Source: Oxalobacter vibrioformis (GTDB lineage: Bacteria; Pseudomonadota; Gammaproteobacteria; Burkholderiales; Burkholderiaceae_D). Taken from it: a stretch of 64,000 nt of DNA. Below, piece by piece: positions 17,013 to 26,004 of the stretch. The translations under genes and the position numbers were made by a program. The stretch covers positions 1,837,001 to 1,901,000 of the forward strand of contig NZ_CP098242.1 of the NCBI RefSeq assembly GCF_027118995.1, read 5' to 3'. The notes under the pieces are model-generated. The model worked only from the letters and a program-made list of their open reading frames with translations. It had not been told where the DNA came from and made no database searches. Each line of letters starts with the position of its first letter. Position 1 is the first letter of the stretch.

Positions 17013-17600
17013 TCAGTCCGGCATGCCTTCCGCCGTATCCATGGCTTCTCCAATGGCATAAAAATGCCCGCCTGCAATGTAATGCAGGCTGCGCCACCGG
17101 GGATCTGCGGTTTCAAACTGCCAGCGCCCGCTCTTAAAAGCGCGGGTGTCTGCCCATGCGGCAACGACTTCGCCAATGAAAAGATCATAGGTTTCCTGGT
17201 TGCGGGCTTCGGGAATCAGGCGACAGGCCAGCCAGGCCGAACATCCGCCGACAAGGGGCAGGTCATGCCCTTCCATTTCGAAGAGTTGCACGCCGCATTT
17301 TTCGAGTTTTTCCGGTTCATCGGCGAGACTCATATGTCCCACCTGATAGGTCAGCTTGAGCAGGGACACGGTCGGTACCTGTATGGCAAACATGCCGCTT
17401 TTTTCCATCAGTTCCCGGGTTTTTGCGCCCTTGTCGATAATGGCGGTTACTTTGGGCGGGTCATAGTCGAGCATGCAGACCCAGGAAGCTGCCATCACAT
17501 TATTCACGCCTGCATGGCGGGCAGATACCAGTGTGGCCGGCCCATGGTTCAGCAGGCGAAGAACCTGCTCCAGCGGCACGGACGCAATATGTGTTTTCAT
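17013..17600 (-). CDS. Flavin reductase-like (flavoredoxin) domain protein
   Basis: A 195-residue protein of the FMN-binding split-barrel flavin reductase family (LRLLNHGPATLVSARHAGVNN, then AASWVCMLDYDPPKVTAIID and a KSGMFAIQVPT strand). It probably binds FMN and transfers electrons or reduces flavin. I chose the ATG at 17600, six bases after GGGAG. The frame continues to 17717, but that extension looks like chance. It is likely co-transcribed with the TenA gene. Confidence 0.85.
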   Translation of the reverse strand: MKTHIASVPLEQVLRLLNHGPATLVSARHAGVNNVMAASWVCMLDYDPPKVTAIIDKGAKTRELMEKSGMFAIQVPTVSLLKLTYQVGHMSLADEPEKLEKCGVQLFEMEGHDLPLVGGCSAWLACRLIPEARNQETYDLFIGEVVAAWADTRAFKSGRWQFETADPRWRSLHYIAGGHFYAIGEAMDTAEGMPD

Positions 17601-17682
17601 GAATATCTCCCGGTTAGATGATGGCTCCTGATGCCATAATGATAGTCTCTTTTCATCGGCATAGACGGCCTGTAGATAGTAC

Positions 17683-17949
17683 ATGAAGAAGAAACTCAGA
17701 AAAATAATGATCCGCAACCATCAATTTTTGTGGCGTTATACTCAGGATAATGCCAATTTATCGACGCTGCTGGTTCAGCGGGAAGGAAAACCGGTATGGC
17801 GATGGCGTATCCGTTTCCATACTCAGGATACCTGGACCGGGGGCAACCCATTGAACGAAGGGATAGCTGTGACCAGGGAAGGTGAAGCCATTGAGCTTAA
17901 CCTCAATCGTCCCGGGCATGTCGGTGAGATTATCCAGTATCTGCTTTAG
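17683..17949 (+). CDS. Small protein of unknown function, 88 residues
   Basis: It starts MKKKLRKIMIRNHQFLWRYT and has several Trp residues (WRYT, VWRWRIRF, DTWTGG), which makes it look like a true soluble protein. No family recognised and no strong ribosome site. It lies between two minus-strand genes; its start overlaps no real gene if the flavin reductase begins at 17600. A competing frame on the opposite strand (17758-17961) is less protein-like. Confidence 0.5.
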   Translation: MKKKLRKIMIRNHQFLWRYTQDNANLSTLLVQREGKPVWRWRIRFHTQDTWTGGNPLNEGIAVTREGEAIELNLNRPGHVGEIIQYLL

Positions 17950-17984
17950 CAGGTAATGCATACGGTGCCGGAATCAACAAGCGC

Positions 17985-18902
17985 CTAACCCCGCTCAGAG
18001 CAGACGCGGTTGCGGCCGGAGTTTTTCGCGGCGTAGAGGTATTCATCCGCACGGACAATAAAAGAGGCGAGGCTTTCCTCATTGCCAGGCACAGTAGAAA
18101 TAACGCCGATGCTGATGCTCGTGGATGTTTCAATATCCGCTTCGGGAACGGCGGCAATGATCCGTGCTTTTTCCACGGCAGAACGGATTTTCTCTGCAAC
18201 GGAAAGGGCGGCATCCATCGTGGTGTCCGGCAGAATGATGGCAAATTCCTCGCCACCCAGCCGGGCAGGCATATCACCCGGCCGGTTAAGGGTATCGGTA
18301 AAAACCTGCGTGATTGTCCTGAGGAGCATGTCTCCCTGCGGGTGGCCGTAGGTATCGTTATAAATCTTGAAACGATCCACATCAAGCATCAGAAGGGAGA
18401 TCGGAACCTGCTTGCGGATTGCGCGGCGCCATTCCATTTCGATCCGCTCATTGAAACTCCGGCGGTTTGCGATATTGGTCAGTGTATCGATCATGCCGAG
18501 TTTTTCGATCGTGCGGATGTTCTGTACGGTTTGCAGGTGGGTACGTACCCTTGCCTTGACGATCGTGTTTTTGAAGGGCTTGGTAATGTAATCCACCGCA
18601 CCGAAGAAAAACCCTTTTTCTTCGGCCCCTTCGCTGTTCAGGCCGGAAACAATGATGACAGGGATATTTCTCGTTTCCGACAGTTGCTTCAGTTGCAAAA
18701 GGACATCAAACCCGTTGATGTCAGGCAGGATGATGTCAAGCAGGATCAGGTCGGGAAGGTGTTCAATGGCACGGCTCAAGGCTTCTTCCCCGGATGTGGC
18801 TGTGATGATGTTGTATTCCGGGTAAAGGATTTTATGGAGCACCATCAGGTTCGTCTTTTCATCGTCGACGACCAGTAGGGTGAATTGCTGATGGTTTTCC
18901 AT
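17985..18902 (-). CDS. Response regulator with GGDEF output domain
   Basis: A 305-residue protein: receiver domain (DDE at 13-15, phospho-acceptor Asp56 in LLDIILPDI, then KPF) and a GGDEF domain with intact GGEEF (ARLGGEEFAI) and LDVDRFKIYND. Phosphorylation should stimulate c-di-GMP synthesis. It starts 14 bases after the stop of the hybrid kinase gene, its probable phosphodonor. I chose the ATG at 18902 because the longer frame to 19112 only reads back through the kinase gene. Confidence 0.9.
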   Translation of the reverse strand: MENHQQFTLLVVDDEKTNLMVLHKILYPEYNIITATSGEEALSRAIEHLPDLILLDIILPDINGFDVLLQLKQLSETRNIPVIIVSGLNSEGAEEKGFFFGAVDYITKPFKNTIVKARVRTHLQTVQNIRTIEKLGMIDTLTNIANRRSFNERIEMEWRRAIRKQVPISLLMLDVDRFKIYNDTYGHPQGDMLLRTITQVFTDTLNRPGDMPARLGGEEFAIILPDTTMDAALSVAEKIRSAVEKARIIAAVPEADIETSTSISIGVISTVPGNEESLASFIVRADEYLYAAKNSGRNRVCSERG

Positions 18903-18915
18903 GCTCTTCGCCCTT

Positions 18916-21297
18916 TTATGTCCGGCGGCAAAGCGCTTCCAGGGACAGGAGCGTTTCTCTGGCGAGATTAAAGTTAAAATCGGCAATCTGGCGAACGAGG
19001 AGATCGCCTGCCTCACCAAACGGCGAGAAGGTCTTTTCGATTTCGGGAAGCATGTCAAGGCAGCGGGTATTGCCAGCCGAAAGGAGCGGCATAAGATGCG
19101 TAATGAGTGCACGGGCTTTCACCGGGTCAGAGTGCTCCGGCCGTCGCTGGGCAGGGTGCGGTTTGGCTGCCGCCTGGTCCAGTTGGCTCATGACGGTACG
19201 CAATTCGGTATCAAGCATTTTCATCTGTATCCGGGCATAGGGCAGATTGTCGTCGGCAAGGGCTTTTCCCATGGCGAAAGCGGCCTGTGCCAGACGTGAA
19301 GCGCCGATGAGTGCCGCATTGCTTTTAAGGGTATGCACCAGCCGGTGGGCCAACGGCGTGTCATCGGCATTGATGGCCTCGACAATCTGCTGGAAATCCC
19401 TGCCTTTTTCCGATCCGAAATTGTCCAGTAACTGCTGGTAAAGCACCGGGTCCTCCGCAGCATTTTTCAGGCCCTCATTTCTGTCCAGAATAGCCGCATT
19501 ATAATCCGAGCCTTCATCGTATTCTGCTGCGGTTGACGCATTGCCGTTAGAAAGCCCCTGTTTTTCCGCTGGCAGCCATTTGGACAGGACCTGGTTAAGC
19601 CGTTGTCCTTCTATCGGTTTGGCGAGGAAGTCGCTCATGCCTGCACTCAGGAATTGCTCTTTTGCACCCGGAATGGCATTGGCTGTCAGCGCAATGATAG
19701 GGACATGCCTGCACCAGTCATCATCCAGCGCGTGGATGCGCCGGGTGGTTTCGGTGCCATTCATTTTTGGCATCATGTGGTCCATGAAGACGATGTCGTA
19801 GTGCTTTTCCTGAACCATCCTGATCGCTTCCGGCCCGCTTTCCGCCTTATCTGCCCGGATATCATGGCGTCCCAGGAAACTTTGTGCCACCTTGAGGTTT
19901 ACCGGATTGTCATCAACGAGCAGGACATTGACGCCTGGTTTTGCCACAACGTATGAGGACAGGCTCGCCGTTTCGGTTTTCATGGGGTCACCGGGTACCA
20001 GCGGGACCGTGGCGGTAAAGGTGGAGCCCTTGCCGTAAGTGCTGGTAAAGCGGATATCACCGCCCATCATTTCAAGCAGGCTTTTTGTGATGGAAAGGCC
20101 CAGACCGGTTCCCTCAGGACGCCTGACGGAATCCGGCCCGACCTGCTCAAACATGCCAAAGAGCCGGGGAAAGTCTTCTTCCTGCATGCCTGTGCCGGTA
20201 TCCGTCACGGTAAAGGTGATGCCGGTATTGCCCTCTTTTTCTTCACTCCCCACTTCAAAATGGATGTGGCCGCTTTCCGTGTACTTGACCGCATTGCTGA
20301 GCAGGTTGGTTACGATCTGCTGGATACGCACGTCATCGCCCAAAACCACCTGCGGGAGCGCATCACTGAAATGATGGGAAAAGTGTAGCTGTTTCGATTC
20401 GGCCAGGAAACGGCTCATGGAGGCAATGTTGTTGCACAGCGTTACCAGGTTGAAATGCACCGGGCGTATTTCAAGTTTTCCGGCCTCAATCCGGGAGAAA
20501 TCCAGAATGTCGTTGATGATTTGCAGGAGTACACGCGACATTTTCTGGATGTCGGTAAAAAAGCCGCGTTGCCGGTTGTCCAGGTTATCGGTACGGATCA
20601 GGTCACTCATACCGATGATGGCATTCATCGGGGTGCGGATCTCATGGCTCATGGAAGCCAGAAAGCGGCTTTTCGCTGCGCTGGCTTCTTCAGCGAGTGT
20701 CCTTGCGCGTTGCATTTCCGTCACGTCGTGATACAGCACGATGGCCCCGTCAAATTCGCCGGAGGACAAAAAAACAGGGGTGACATGGACAGTGTAATGA
20801 TGGGGGCGATCAGGATTGCCGGTCTCCAGTGTAATTTCCGCATCAATCGTTGTGCGCTCTGACTTTGCCCTGGAAAAACGCTCAATGGCGCCTTCAACAT
20901 GTTTTTCACTGATGAATGCACGGTAGATTTCTTCAAAATGACGGCCGTTGATGCGGTCGAAATGCGGGATATTGAAGAGCTTCAGGAAAATCTCCGTGCA
21001 GTAGACAAAGCGTCCTTCCTTGTCCAGAAGGACAATAAGATCCGGGCTGTTTTCGAGCAGGCGCTGCATGTGCTGCTCCAGCTTGCGCTGCTCTGCCGCC
21101 CTGAATGCATCGAGATTTCTGGTCGTCAATGCGACTGCCTTATTGCGCTCCAGCGTGCTTTCCAGGCGGCGCAACTGGCGGGTCAGTCGCTGGTTTTCCT
21201 TTTCCAGTTCCTGTATCCGCCTGGCGTACTCTGCCGCCAGTTCTGCTTCAGGCGGGGAGGCGGTATCAGCCTGTTTTTTTGCGCATTTCGGTTCCAT
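18916..21297 (-). CDS. Hybrid sensor histidine kinase (PAS-HisKA-HATPase-REC-Hpt)
   Basis: A 793-residue cytoplasmic protein: N-terminal coiled coil (about 15-65), PAS domain (about 75-200), HisKA with SMSHEIRTPMNAIIGMSD, HATPase (GTGLGLSITKSL), a receiver domain with VFMDHMMPKMNG, and a C-terminal Hpt domain with HRLVHTLKSNAALIGA. This is a full internal phosphorelay. No membrane helix is seen, so its input may come from the FIST protein encoded upstream. The ATG at 21297 (AGGAAAAG upstream) is preferred to a GTG at 21342 that overlaps the FIST gene. Confidence 0.9.
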   Translation of the reverse strand: MEPKCAKKQADTASPPEAELAAEYARRIQELEKENQRLTRQLRRLESTLERNKAVALTTRNLDAFRAAEQRKLEQHMQRLLENSPDLIVLLDKEGRFVYCTEIFLKLFNIPHFDRINGRHFEEIYRAFISEKHVEGAIERFSRAKSERTTIDAEITLETGNPDRPHHYTVHVTPVFLSSGEFDGAIVLYHDVTEMQRARTLAEEASAAKSRFLASMSHEIRTPMNAIIGMSDLIRTDNLDNRQRGFFTDIQKMSRVLLQIINDILDFSRIEAGKLEIRPVHFNLVTLCNNIASMSRFLAESKQLHFSHHFSDALPQVVLGDDVRIQQIVTNLLSNAVKYTESGHIHFEVGSEEKEGNTGITFTVTDTGTGMQEEDFPRLFGMFEQVGPDSVRRPEGTGLGLSITKSLLEMMGGDIRFTSTYGKGSTFTATVPLVPGDPMKTETASLSSYVVAKPGVNVLLVDDNPVNLKVAQSFLGRHDIRADKAESGPEAIRMVQEKHYDIVFMDHMMPKMNGTETTRRIHALDDDWCRHVPIIALTANAIPGAKEQFLSAGMSDFLAKPIEGQRLNQVLSKWLPAEKQGLSNGNASTAAEYDEGSDYNAAILDRNEGLKNAAEDPVLYQQLLDNFGSEKGRDFQQIVEAINADDTPLAHRLVHTLKSNAALIGASRLAQAAFAMGKALADDNLPYARIQMKMLDTELRTVMSQLDQAAAKPHPAQRRPEHSDPVKARALITHLMPLLSAGNTRCLDMLPEIEKTFSPFGEAGDLLVRQIADFNFNLARETLLSLEALCRRT

Positions 21298-21329
21298 GGC
21301 TTTTCCTGTTGTTGCCGTATCGGTTCTCG

Positions 21330-22490
21330 TCAGAAAACACACGCAATAAACGTGAAGTTATGGAAACAGTTGATCAGGCGCTTGTCGCTGCCTTGCATCG
21401 GGCATATCTCACCACCCGCATAGCTCAGGTGGTAAGGCGCCCGATCACCGATCATGTCGACAATTGCCCTGATCTCATCATCCGTATCCGGCCCGAGCAT
21501 GATATTTCTTACCATGCAGGGGTACATGAGGATGGCATTGATATTTTCTTCTGCCAGCAATTCCCGCATGGTTTCTGTTGATTTTTCCAGTACCGCGCTG
21601 TAATCCAGCCTGCCGATGGCCAGCGCGGCATCAACAGGCATCTTGCCGCCACAGATGGCATGCCCTTCCGGTGTGAGGCTGTATATTGCACGTGTCAAGG
21701 GCACCATGGTTTCATCCGTCACAACGAGGGGGAGGGTAATGGCTGTCTTGGCATTCCTGTTGTCAGGCTTGAGCCCGAGCGTATCCAGATAGTCTGACAG
21801 CAGCATGTCGTTGACCTCCTGAAGGAGGTAGCCATCGGATTTCGTGATGATTGCCGGTTGTTTCTGGATGTTGCCGTCGGCGCTGCCGGATACGAAAAAA
21901 CGCGGATTGACATCGCCGTGCATCAGGATAAAGGCAACCGTATTTTCGGAGGCTTCGCCATTCAGTATCGTCATGCTTTCCTCGAAAGCCAGCGTATAGT
22001 CTGTCGAGAAGGGACCAAAGATGGGTGTGCCGTTGCAGACCGTGTCGAGGTGTTCCAGGATCACGGCGCCGCTGATCGTCGGCATGACAGGGGTGAAAGC
22101 CAGGATAAGCGAGGGAAGGCCGGGAAGTTTTGAAAGCGCGGCTTCGTAGGCGTTTTCAACTTCCCGTCCTATCCCTTCGGCAGGAAGCGGGGCAGATATC
22201 GCCGTGGAAAAACTGACGTCCTCGCTGGTCAGGACAGACAGGGAAAGTATCCGCTGCCCGTGTGCGCCGGGCACGGCACTGGTCAATGTGGTGCAGCCGG
22301 CAACCTCAAAAGGCAACTGCTCGCAAAGTGCCCTGACCACGCCGGTTTCGATAAATTCCACATCACATGCAATAAGACCGACGGCATTGGCAAGCAGCCG
22401 GGATTGACGTTCAAGTTGCCCGAGAATGTCCGATACCGCAACATCGGCCTCATCCGTTTCCAGCGTATAGGCGGTCAGCATTTTCAGCAT
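21330..22490 (-). CDS. FIST N/C domain sensory protein
   Basis: A 386-residue protein with the FIST N-terminal and C-terminal domains (CDVEFIETGVVRALCEQLPF, then a GCTTLTSAVPG loop, a GGKMPVDAAL motif, and AGGEICP near the end). FIST domains are thought to bind small ligands such as amino acids and to feed signal transduction. It is first in an operon with a soluble hybrid kinase and a GGDEF response regulator, so it probably provides their input. The ATG at 22490 is preferred to an upstream start at 22535. Confidence 0.88.
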   Translation of the reverse strand: MLKMLTAYTLETDEADVAVSDILGQLERQSRLLANAVGLIACDVEFIETGVVRALCEQLPFEVAGCTTLTSAVPGAHGQRILSLSVLTSEDVSFSTAISAPLPAEGIGREVENAYEAALSKLPGLPSLILAFTPVMPTISGAVILEHLDTVCNGTPIFGPFSTDYTLAFEESMTILNGEASENTVAFILMHGDVNPRFFVSGSADGNIQKQPAIITKSDGYLLQEVNDMLLSDYLDTLGLKPDNRNAKTAITLPLVVTDETMVPLTRAIYSLTPEGHAICGGKMPVDAALAIGRLDYSAVLEKSTETMRELLAEENINAILMYPCMVRNIMLGPDTDDEIRAIVDMIGDRAPYHLSYAGGEICPMQGSDKRLINCFHNFTFIACVF

Positions 22491-22793
22491 GATTATTCCA
22501 TCAGAAGTACCCCGCTGTCTGCCATATGCAGACATCAGAGTATGGGCAGGGACATTCAGGGGGAGGCGCGCTGCGGATTATTACATACCTGTTGTACACC
22601 CATTATGATCGGAGAAAAACAGTTGCGTCAAGACAATTAGTTGTGTAGCGGCAATTTTTTTGTATCGGTTGTTGAATGGGGGTTGAGGGAGGATGGAGAA
22701 TAACCGTGCGCATCCTCCTGGTACTGGCAGGGCTTGGCATTGATCGGTGCGGTATACAGTATGTGACATACCGGTATACAGGAAAGGATGATC

Positions 22794-23452
22794 ATGGCAT
22801 TCACGAAAAAAAGCCTCGGTTTTCTGGAAGAAAATCACCAGCGAAATGACAGGGCATGGTTTAAGGCACACAAAAGCGATTATATCGACTATGTTCAACC
22901 CCCCATGCGGGAGCTGGCTGAAGACCTCCTGCCGGTGGTCGTGCAGATTGATCCGAGACTGGAAAGGGACCTCAAACGTACCCTTTCAAGAATTTATCGG
23001 GATACCCGCTTTTCGCGTGACAAATCCCTGTTCAAACGGGGTAGCTGGCTGGTATTCCAGCTTGGCAAGGGAATGGCCGGGCCGATATGATTTTTTGAGT
23101 TTGCGCCGGACTTTTACTGGTACGGTTGTGGATATTACTCAGCGCCCCCCAAAGTCATGGCCAGGGTACGGCAGCTTGTCCTTGAAGGCGATGAGCGCTA
23201 TCTCAGGACGCAGCAGGCGCTGGATGGCCATCCGCTCATTACCCTCACAGGCGATTTTTACAAACGGTCACGTTATCCTGATGCACCGCCTGCACAGCGC
23301 GAGTGGCTTGAACGAAGAAATATGGTTGCCATGCACAAAAGCCATATTCTGGAAGAGATATTTTCAAAAAACTGGCAGAAACCATCGGAGAGGTTTTCCT
23401 GAGTATTGCCCCTGTGTATGACTTCATGGTTTATGCCGATGAAACGGCATGA
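22794..23452 (+). pseudogene. DUF2461 (TIGR02453) protein, broken by a stop codon and a frameshift
   Basis: The frame from ATG 22794 (AGGAAAGG upstream) encodes the conserved DUF2461 start (FLEENHQRNDRAWFKAHKSDY, then LSRIYRDTRFSRDKSLFKRG). A TGA at 23088-23090 stops it. The same frame continues with FFEFAPDFYWYGCGYYSAP and on to 23402. Near the end, adding one A to the A6 run at 23366-23371 changes the C-terminus to ETIGEVFLSIAPVYDF and moves the stop to 23450-23452, a better match to the family. So the gene carries at least two lesions. Function of the family is unknown. Confidence 0.8.
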
Positions 23453-23623
23453 ACGGTTTTCGTACCTGCTGTGACAGAGGACGTATTGCGCGGAGCAAAT
23501 GATCCTTTCATGAACTAAATCATGGGACGGTTTTTTCATAGCCCCGATAATACGTTCCATGAGTTATGCCGATCATCCTTTTTGCCTGATACCGGGCACG
23601 TAAAAACTTTGGGGATTGCCACG

Positions 23624-24679
23624 ATGAATAAATTTACACTTTCTCTGGGCTCGCTGGTGATGAGCCTTGGCATGTTGTTTTCGACTCATCCTGCTTATGC
23701 CTGTACCCGCCTAGTTTACCTTGGGCCGGAAAATACGATCCTGACCGCGCGTTCCATGGACTGGAAAGAAGACCCGAAAAGTGATATCTGGATTTTCCCG
23801 CGAGGCATGCAGCGAAACGGTGAAATCGGGACACAATCCGTTCACTGGCGCTCGAAATACGGCAGCGTGATTACATCAGCCTACAATCTTTCGAGTACGG
23901 ACGGCATGAATGAAAAAGGACTGGTTGCCAATCTGCTGTGGCTGGCAGAAACGGTATATCCCGCGTGGGATGGCAAGAAACCGGCGCTTTCCATTGCCGC
24001 CTGGGTACAGTATGTCCTCGATAATTTTTCCACGGTAAAAGAAACGGTGCAGTACATGCGTGAAGGGCATTTTGAAGTCGTGAGTGACAATCTGCCTGAC
24101 GGATCACGCTTTGCCACCCTGCATTTGTCGATATCCGATGCGACCGGGGACAGTGCCATTTTTGAATACATCAACGGCAAGCTGGTGATTCATCATGGCC
24201 GTCAATACCAGGTCATGACCAATTCTCCCACCTTCGATCAACAGCTGGCCTTGAATGAGTACTGGAAAAGCATCGGTGGCCTGGTTTTCCTGCCTGGAAC
24301 CAATCGGGCGGCGGATCGCTTTGCGCGGGCCTCGTATTACGTTAACGTCATCCCGAAAACCACTGATATGCGCACTGCCGTTGCAAGTGTATTCAGCGTG
24401 ATAAGAAACACCTCTGTGCCTTACGGGATAACCACAGAAAACGAGCCGAATATCTCTTCTACTCGCTGGCGGGTTGTGGCTGACCAGAAAAACCTGTTTT
24501 ATTTTTACGAATCGACACTGTTACCCAATGTCTTTTGGGTCGATTTCAGCAAGGTCGATTTTCGCGAAGGCTCGCCGGTCAAAAAACTGGAACTCACCGG
24601 CGGCCAGACCTATGCAGGTGAAACCAGCGAAAAATTCAGGAAAACCGCGCCCTTTCGCTTTCTTGGAATAGGCCAGTGA
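23624..24679 (+). CDS. Secreted choloylglycine hydrolase family (bile salt hydrolase / penicillin V acylase-like)
   Basis: A 351-residue Ntn-hydrolase. A signal peptide ends AYA, and cleavage would expose Cys27 (CTRLVYLG) as the N-terminal nucleophile, as the family needs. Arg and Asp follow in ILTARSMDWKED. Other conserved parts are EKGLVANLLWLAE and ATGDSAIFEYINGKLVIHHG, then the PTFDQQL stretch. It should act in the periplasm on amide bonds: conjugated bile salts, penicillin V or acyl-homoserine lactones. The start at 23624 is set by the signal peptide. Bile-salt activity would fit a gut bacterium but is not proved. Confidence 0.88.
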   Translation: MNKFTLSLGSLVMSLGMLFSTHPAYACTRLVYLGPENTILTARSMDWKEDPKSDIWIFPRGMQRNGEIGTQSVHWRSKYGSVITSAYNLSSTDGMNEKGLVANLLWLAETVYPAWDGKKPALSIAAWVQYVLDNFSTVKETVQYMREGHFEVVSDNLPDGSRFATLHLSISDATGDSAIFEYINGKLVIHHGRQYQVMTNSPTFDQQLALNEYWKSIGGLVFLPGTNRAADRFARASYYVNVIPKTTDMRTAVASVFSVIRNTSVPYGITTENEPNISSTRWRVVADQKNLFYFYESTLLPNVFWVDFSKVDFREGSPVKKLELTGGQTYAGETSEKFRKTAPFRFLGIGQ

Positions 24680-24696
24680 CCGGCAATCTGCATATC

Positions 24697-24748
24697 AAGG
24701 CGCAACAGGCTGGGGCCTTAAAAATGCCGCCGGCTCCTGGTGCGCCTT
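24697..24748. repeat. Imperfect inverted repeat after the choloylglycine hydrolase gene
   Basis: Thirteen-base arms AAGGCGCAACAGG (24697-24709) and CCTGGTGCGCCTT (24736-24748) with one mismatch and a 26-base G/C-rich loop. It begins 17 bases after the stop at 24679 and ends 25 bases before the IS481 copy. It may be a terminator or a dispersed repeat. Confidence 0.55.
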
Positions 24749-24768
24749 TCGATTACAGCCTTATCTTC

Positions 24769-25719
24769 TTAGTTGTTTAGTCCCGGCCTTTGATGGATAG
24801 GGTTTAGAGTAAAACGATGTGGCTGAGTTGTCCAGATTTTGCAAATAAATTCATAAGGCGTAAGCCCTTTTAAAGACTTCAATCGGCGGGCGAAATTATA
24901 GGCATTCATGAAATTCTGGAGATAGTTTTCAAACTGCTTGTGATCGTCATAATGATATCGATTGACAGTCGCTTCCTTGATCGTGCGGTTCATTCGTTCA
25001 ACCTGGCCGTTGGTCCATGGATGCTTTACCTTGGTCAGTCGGTGCTCAATGCCGTTTTCCCTGCAAACACGATCAAAAATATGCTCAAAGGCAAACCGAT
25101 CCTTTTCTCTGTTGGTGAATTGAATCCCGTTATCCGTCAGGACAGTATGAATGGCATAAGGCAAAGCCTCCTGCAGGTTGCGTAAAAACTGTGCCGCCTG
25201 CATTTTTCCTGCTCGCTGGTGCAATTCCACATAGGCAAACTTGCTGGTTCGGTCTATGGCTACAAACAGATAAAGCCGACCTTCAGCGGTTCGTACTTCG
25301 GCTATGTCGATAGGGAAGCAGCCAATAGGATAAGTCTTGAATTTCTTTGGCACTGGTTTGTCGCCCTGAACTTCTGGCAAGCGGGATATGCCATGACGCT
25401 GTAAACAGCGATGTAATGAAGATCGGCTCAGGTGAGCGATAGTGGGTTGCAGGGCATAAAGGCAATCATCAAGGGGAAACAGGGTATGCCGCCGGAAAGC
25501 CACAATAATGGCTTCCTCTTCTACGGACAATACAGTTGAAGAAGGATTTTTCGGGCCAGTGGGCAAATCCTTGACGGTTTCCCGCCTGCGCCATTTCGCC
25601 ACTGTCTTGGGGTTGATGCCATAGCGCTTTGCTAACGCCCTCACGCTCTCTTGACTATTTTGTATTGCTCGACGCACTGCCTCTGTTGTTGTGGCGCTGC
25701 TGTGTAAAATCTGTCCCAT
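24769..25719 (-). CDS. IS481-family transposase (copy 1)
   Basis: A DDE transposase of 316 residues: N-terminal helix-turn-helix (ESVRALAKRYGINPKTVAKW) and an rve integrase core with catalytic Asp (FPIDIAEVRT or FVAIDRTSKF), Asp in VLTDNGIQFTN, and Glu in GQVERMNRTIKEA. AAGGAAATATT precedes the ATG at 25719. The element has no stop codon of its own: the frame runs through the terminal repeat and stops five bases outside. The encoded protein is identical to copy 2 from the shared TTTEAV onward. Confidence 0.92.
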   Translation of the reverse strand: MGQILHSSATTTEAVRRAIQNSQESVRALAKRYGINPKTVAKWRRRETVKDLPTGPKNPSSTVLSVEEEAIIVAFRRHTLFPLDDCLYALQPTIAHLSRSSLHRCLQRHGISRLPEVQGDKPVPKKFKTYPIGCFPIDIAEVRTAEGRLYLFVAIDRTSKFAYVELHQRAGKMQAAQFLRNLQEALPYAIHTVLTDNGIQFTNREKDRFAFEHIFDRVCRENGIEHRLTKVKHPWTNGQVERMNRTIKEATVNRYHYDDHKQFENYLQNFMNAYNFARRLKSLKGLTPYEFICKIWTTQPHRFTLNPIHQRPGLNN

Positions 25720-25775
25720 AATATTTCCTTCCATTCAGATGACATGATTGTGCCATCAAAGGCCGGGACTAAACA
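24774..25775 (-). mobile_element. IS481-family insertion sequence, complete copy
   Basis: 1002 bp with perfect 23-base terminal inverted repeats (24774-24796 and 25753-25775; outer bases TGTTTAGTCCCGGCC). It carries one transposase gene. No clear target-site duplication is seen: flanks are TCTTAGT on the left and TCTAAGG on the right. It lies within the first codons of a disrupted IS256-like element and forms an inverted pair with the copy at 29.9-30.8 kb. Confidence 0.9.
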
Positions 25776-25860
25776 TCTAAGGCTTCGAGTTCTTCTCTTT
25801 TCATGCTTATCTCCTATCTGACTATATGATAAGCACTTACACAAAATTTAGAACAGGCTC
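25776..25860 (-). mobile_element. Remnant of an IS256-type element (terminal repeat and first transposase codons)
   Basis: Read on the minus strand, it begins GAGCCTGTTCTAAATTTTGT, which resembles IS256-family terminal repeats. Then comes TAGGAGAT and an ATG at 25804 encoding MKREELEAL, after which the IS481 copy 1 interrupts. No other part of such an element is visible on the far side of the IS481 copy, so the rest was deleted. Confidence 0.5.
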
Positions 25861-26004
25861 ATCAAATATTGAGCATGCATTTTCTCAGCATGAGGCAGAC
25901 ACCTTATAAAATCACCAACCCACGTGCACACTGAAAAGCCAGCCCAAAGATAATCAGACAGATATCCCAAAAACCGGTGCCTGCCTTGAAAAGGTAATGC
26001 GCCC

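Noticed and set aside
17601-17717. Possible signal peptide on the flavin reductase protein
   Set aside because: The hydrophobic stretch comes from an upstream extension; the ribosome site and family start lie at 17600.
18903-19112. N-terminal extension of the RR-GGDEF protein
   Set aside because: It is the out-of-frame reading of the end of the hybrid kinase gene; the receiver domain begins right after Met at 18902.
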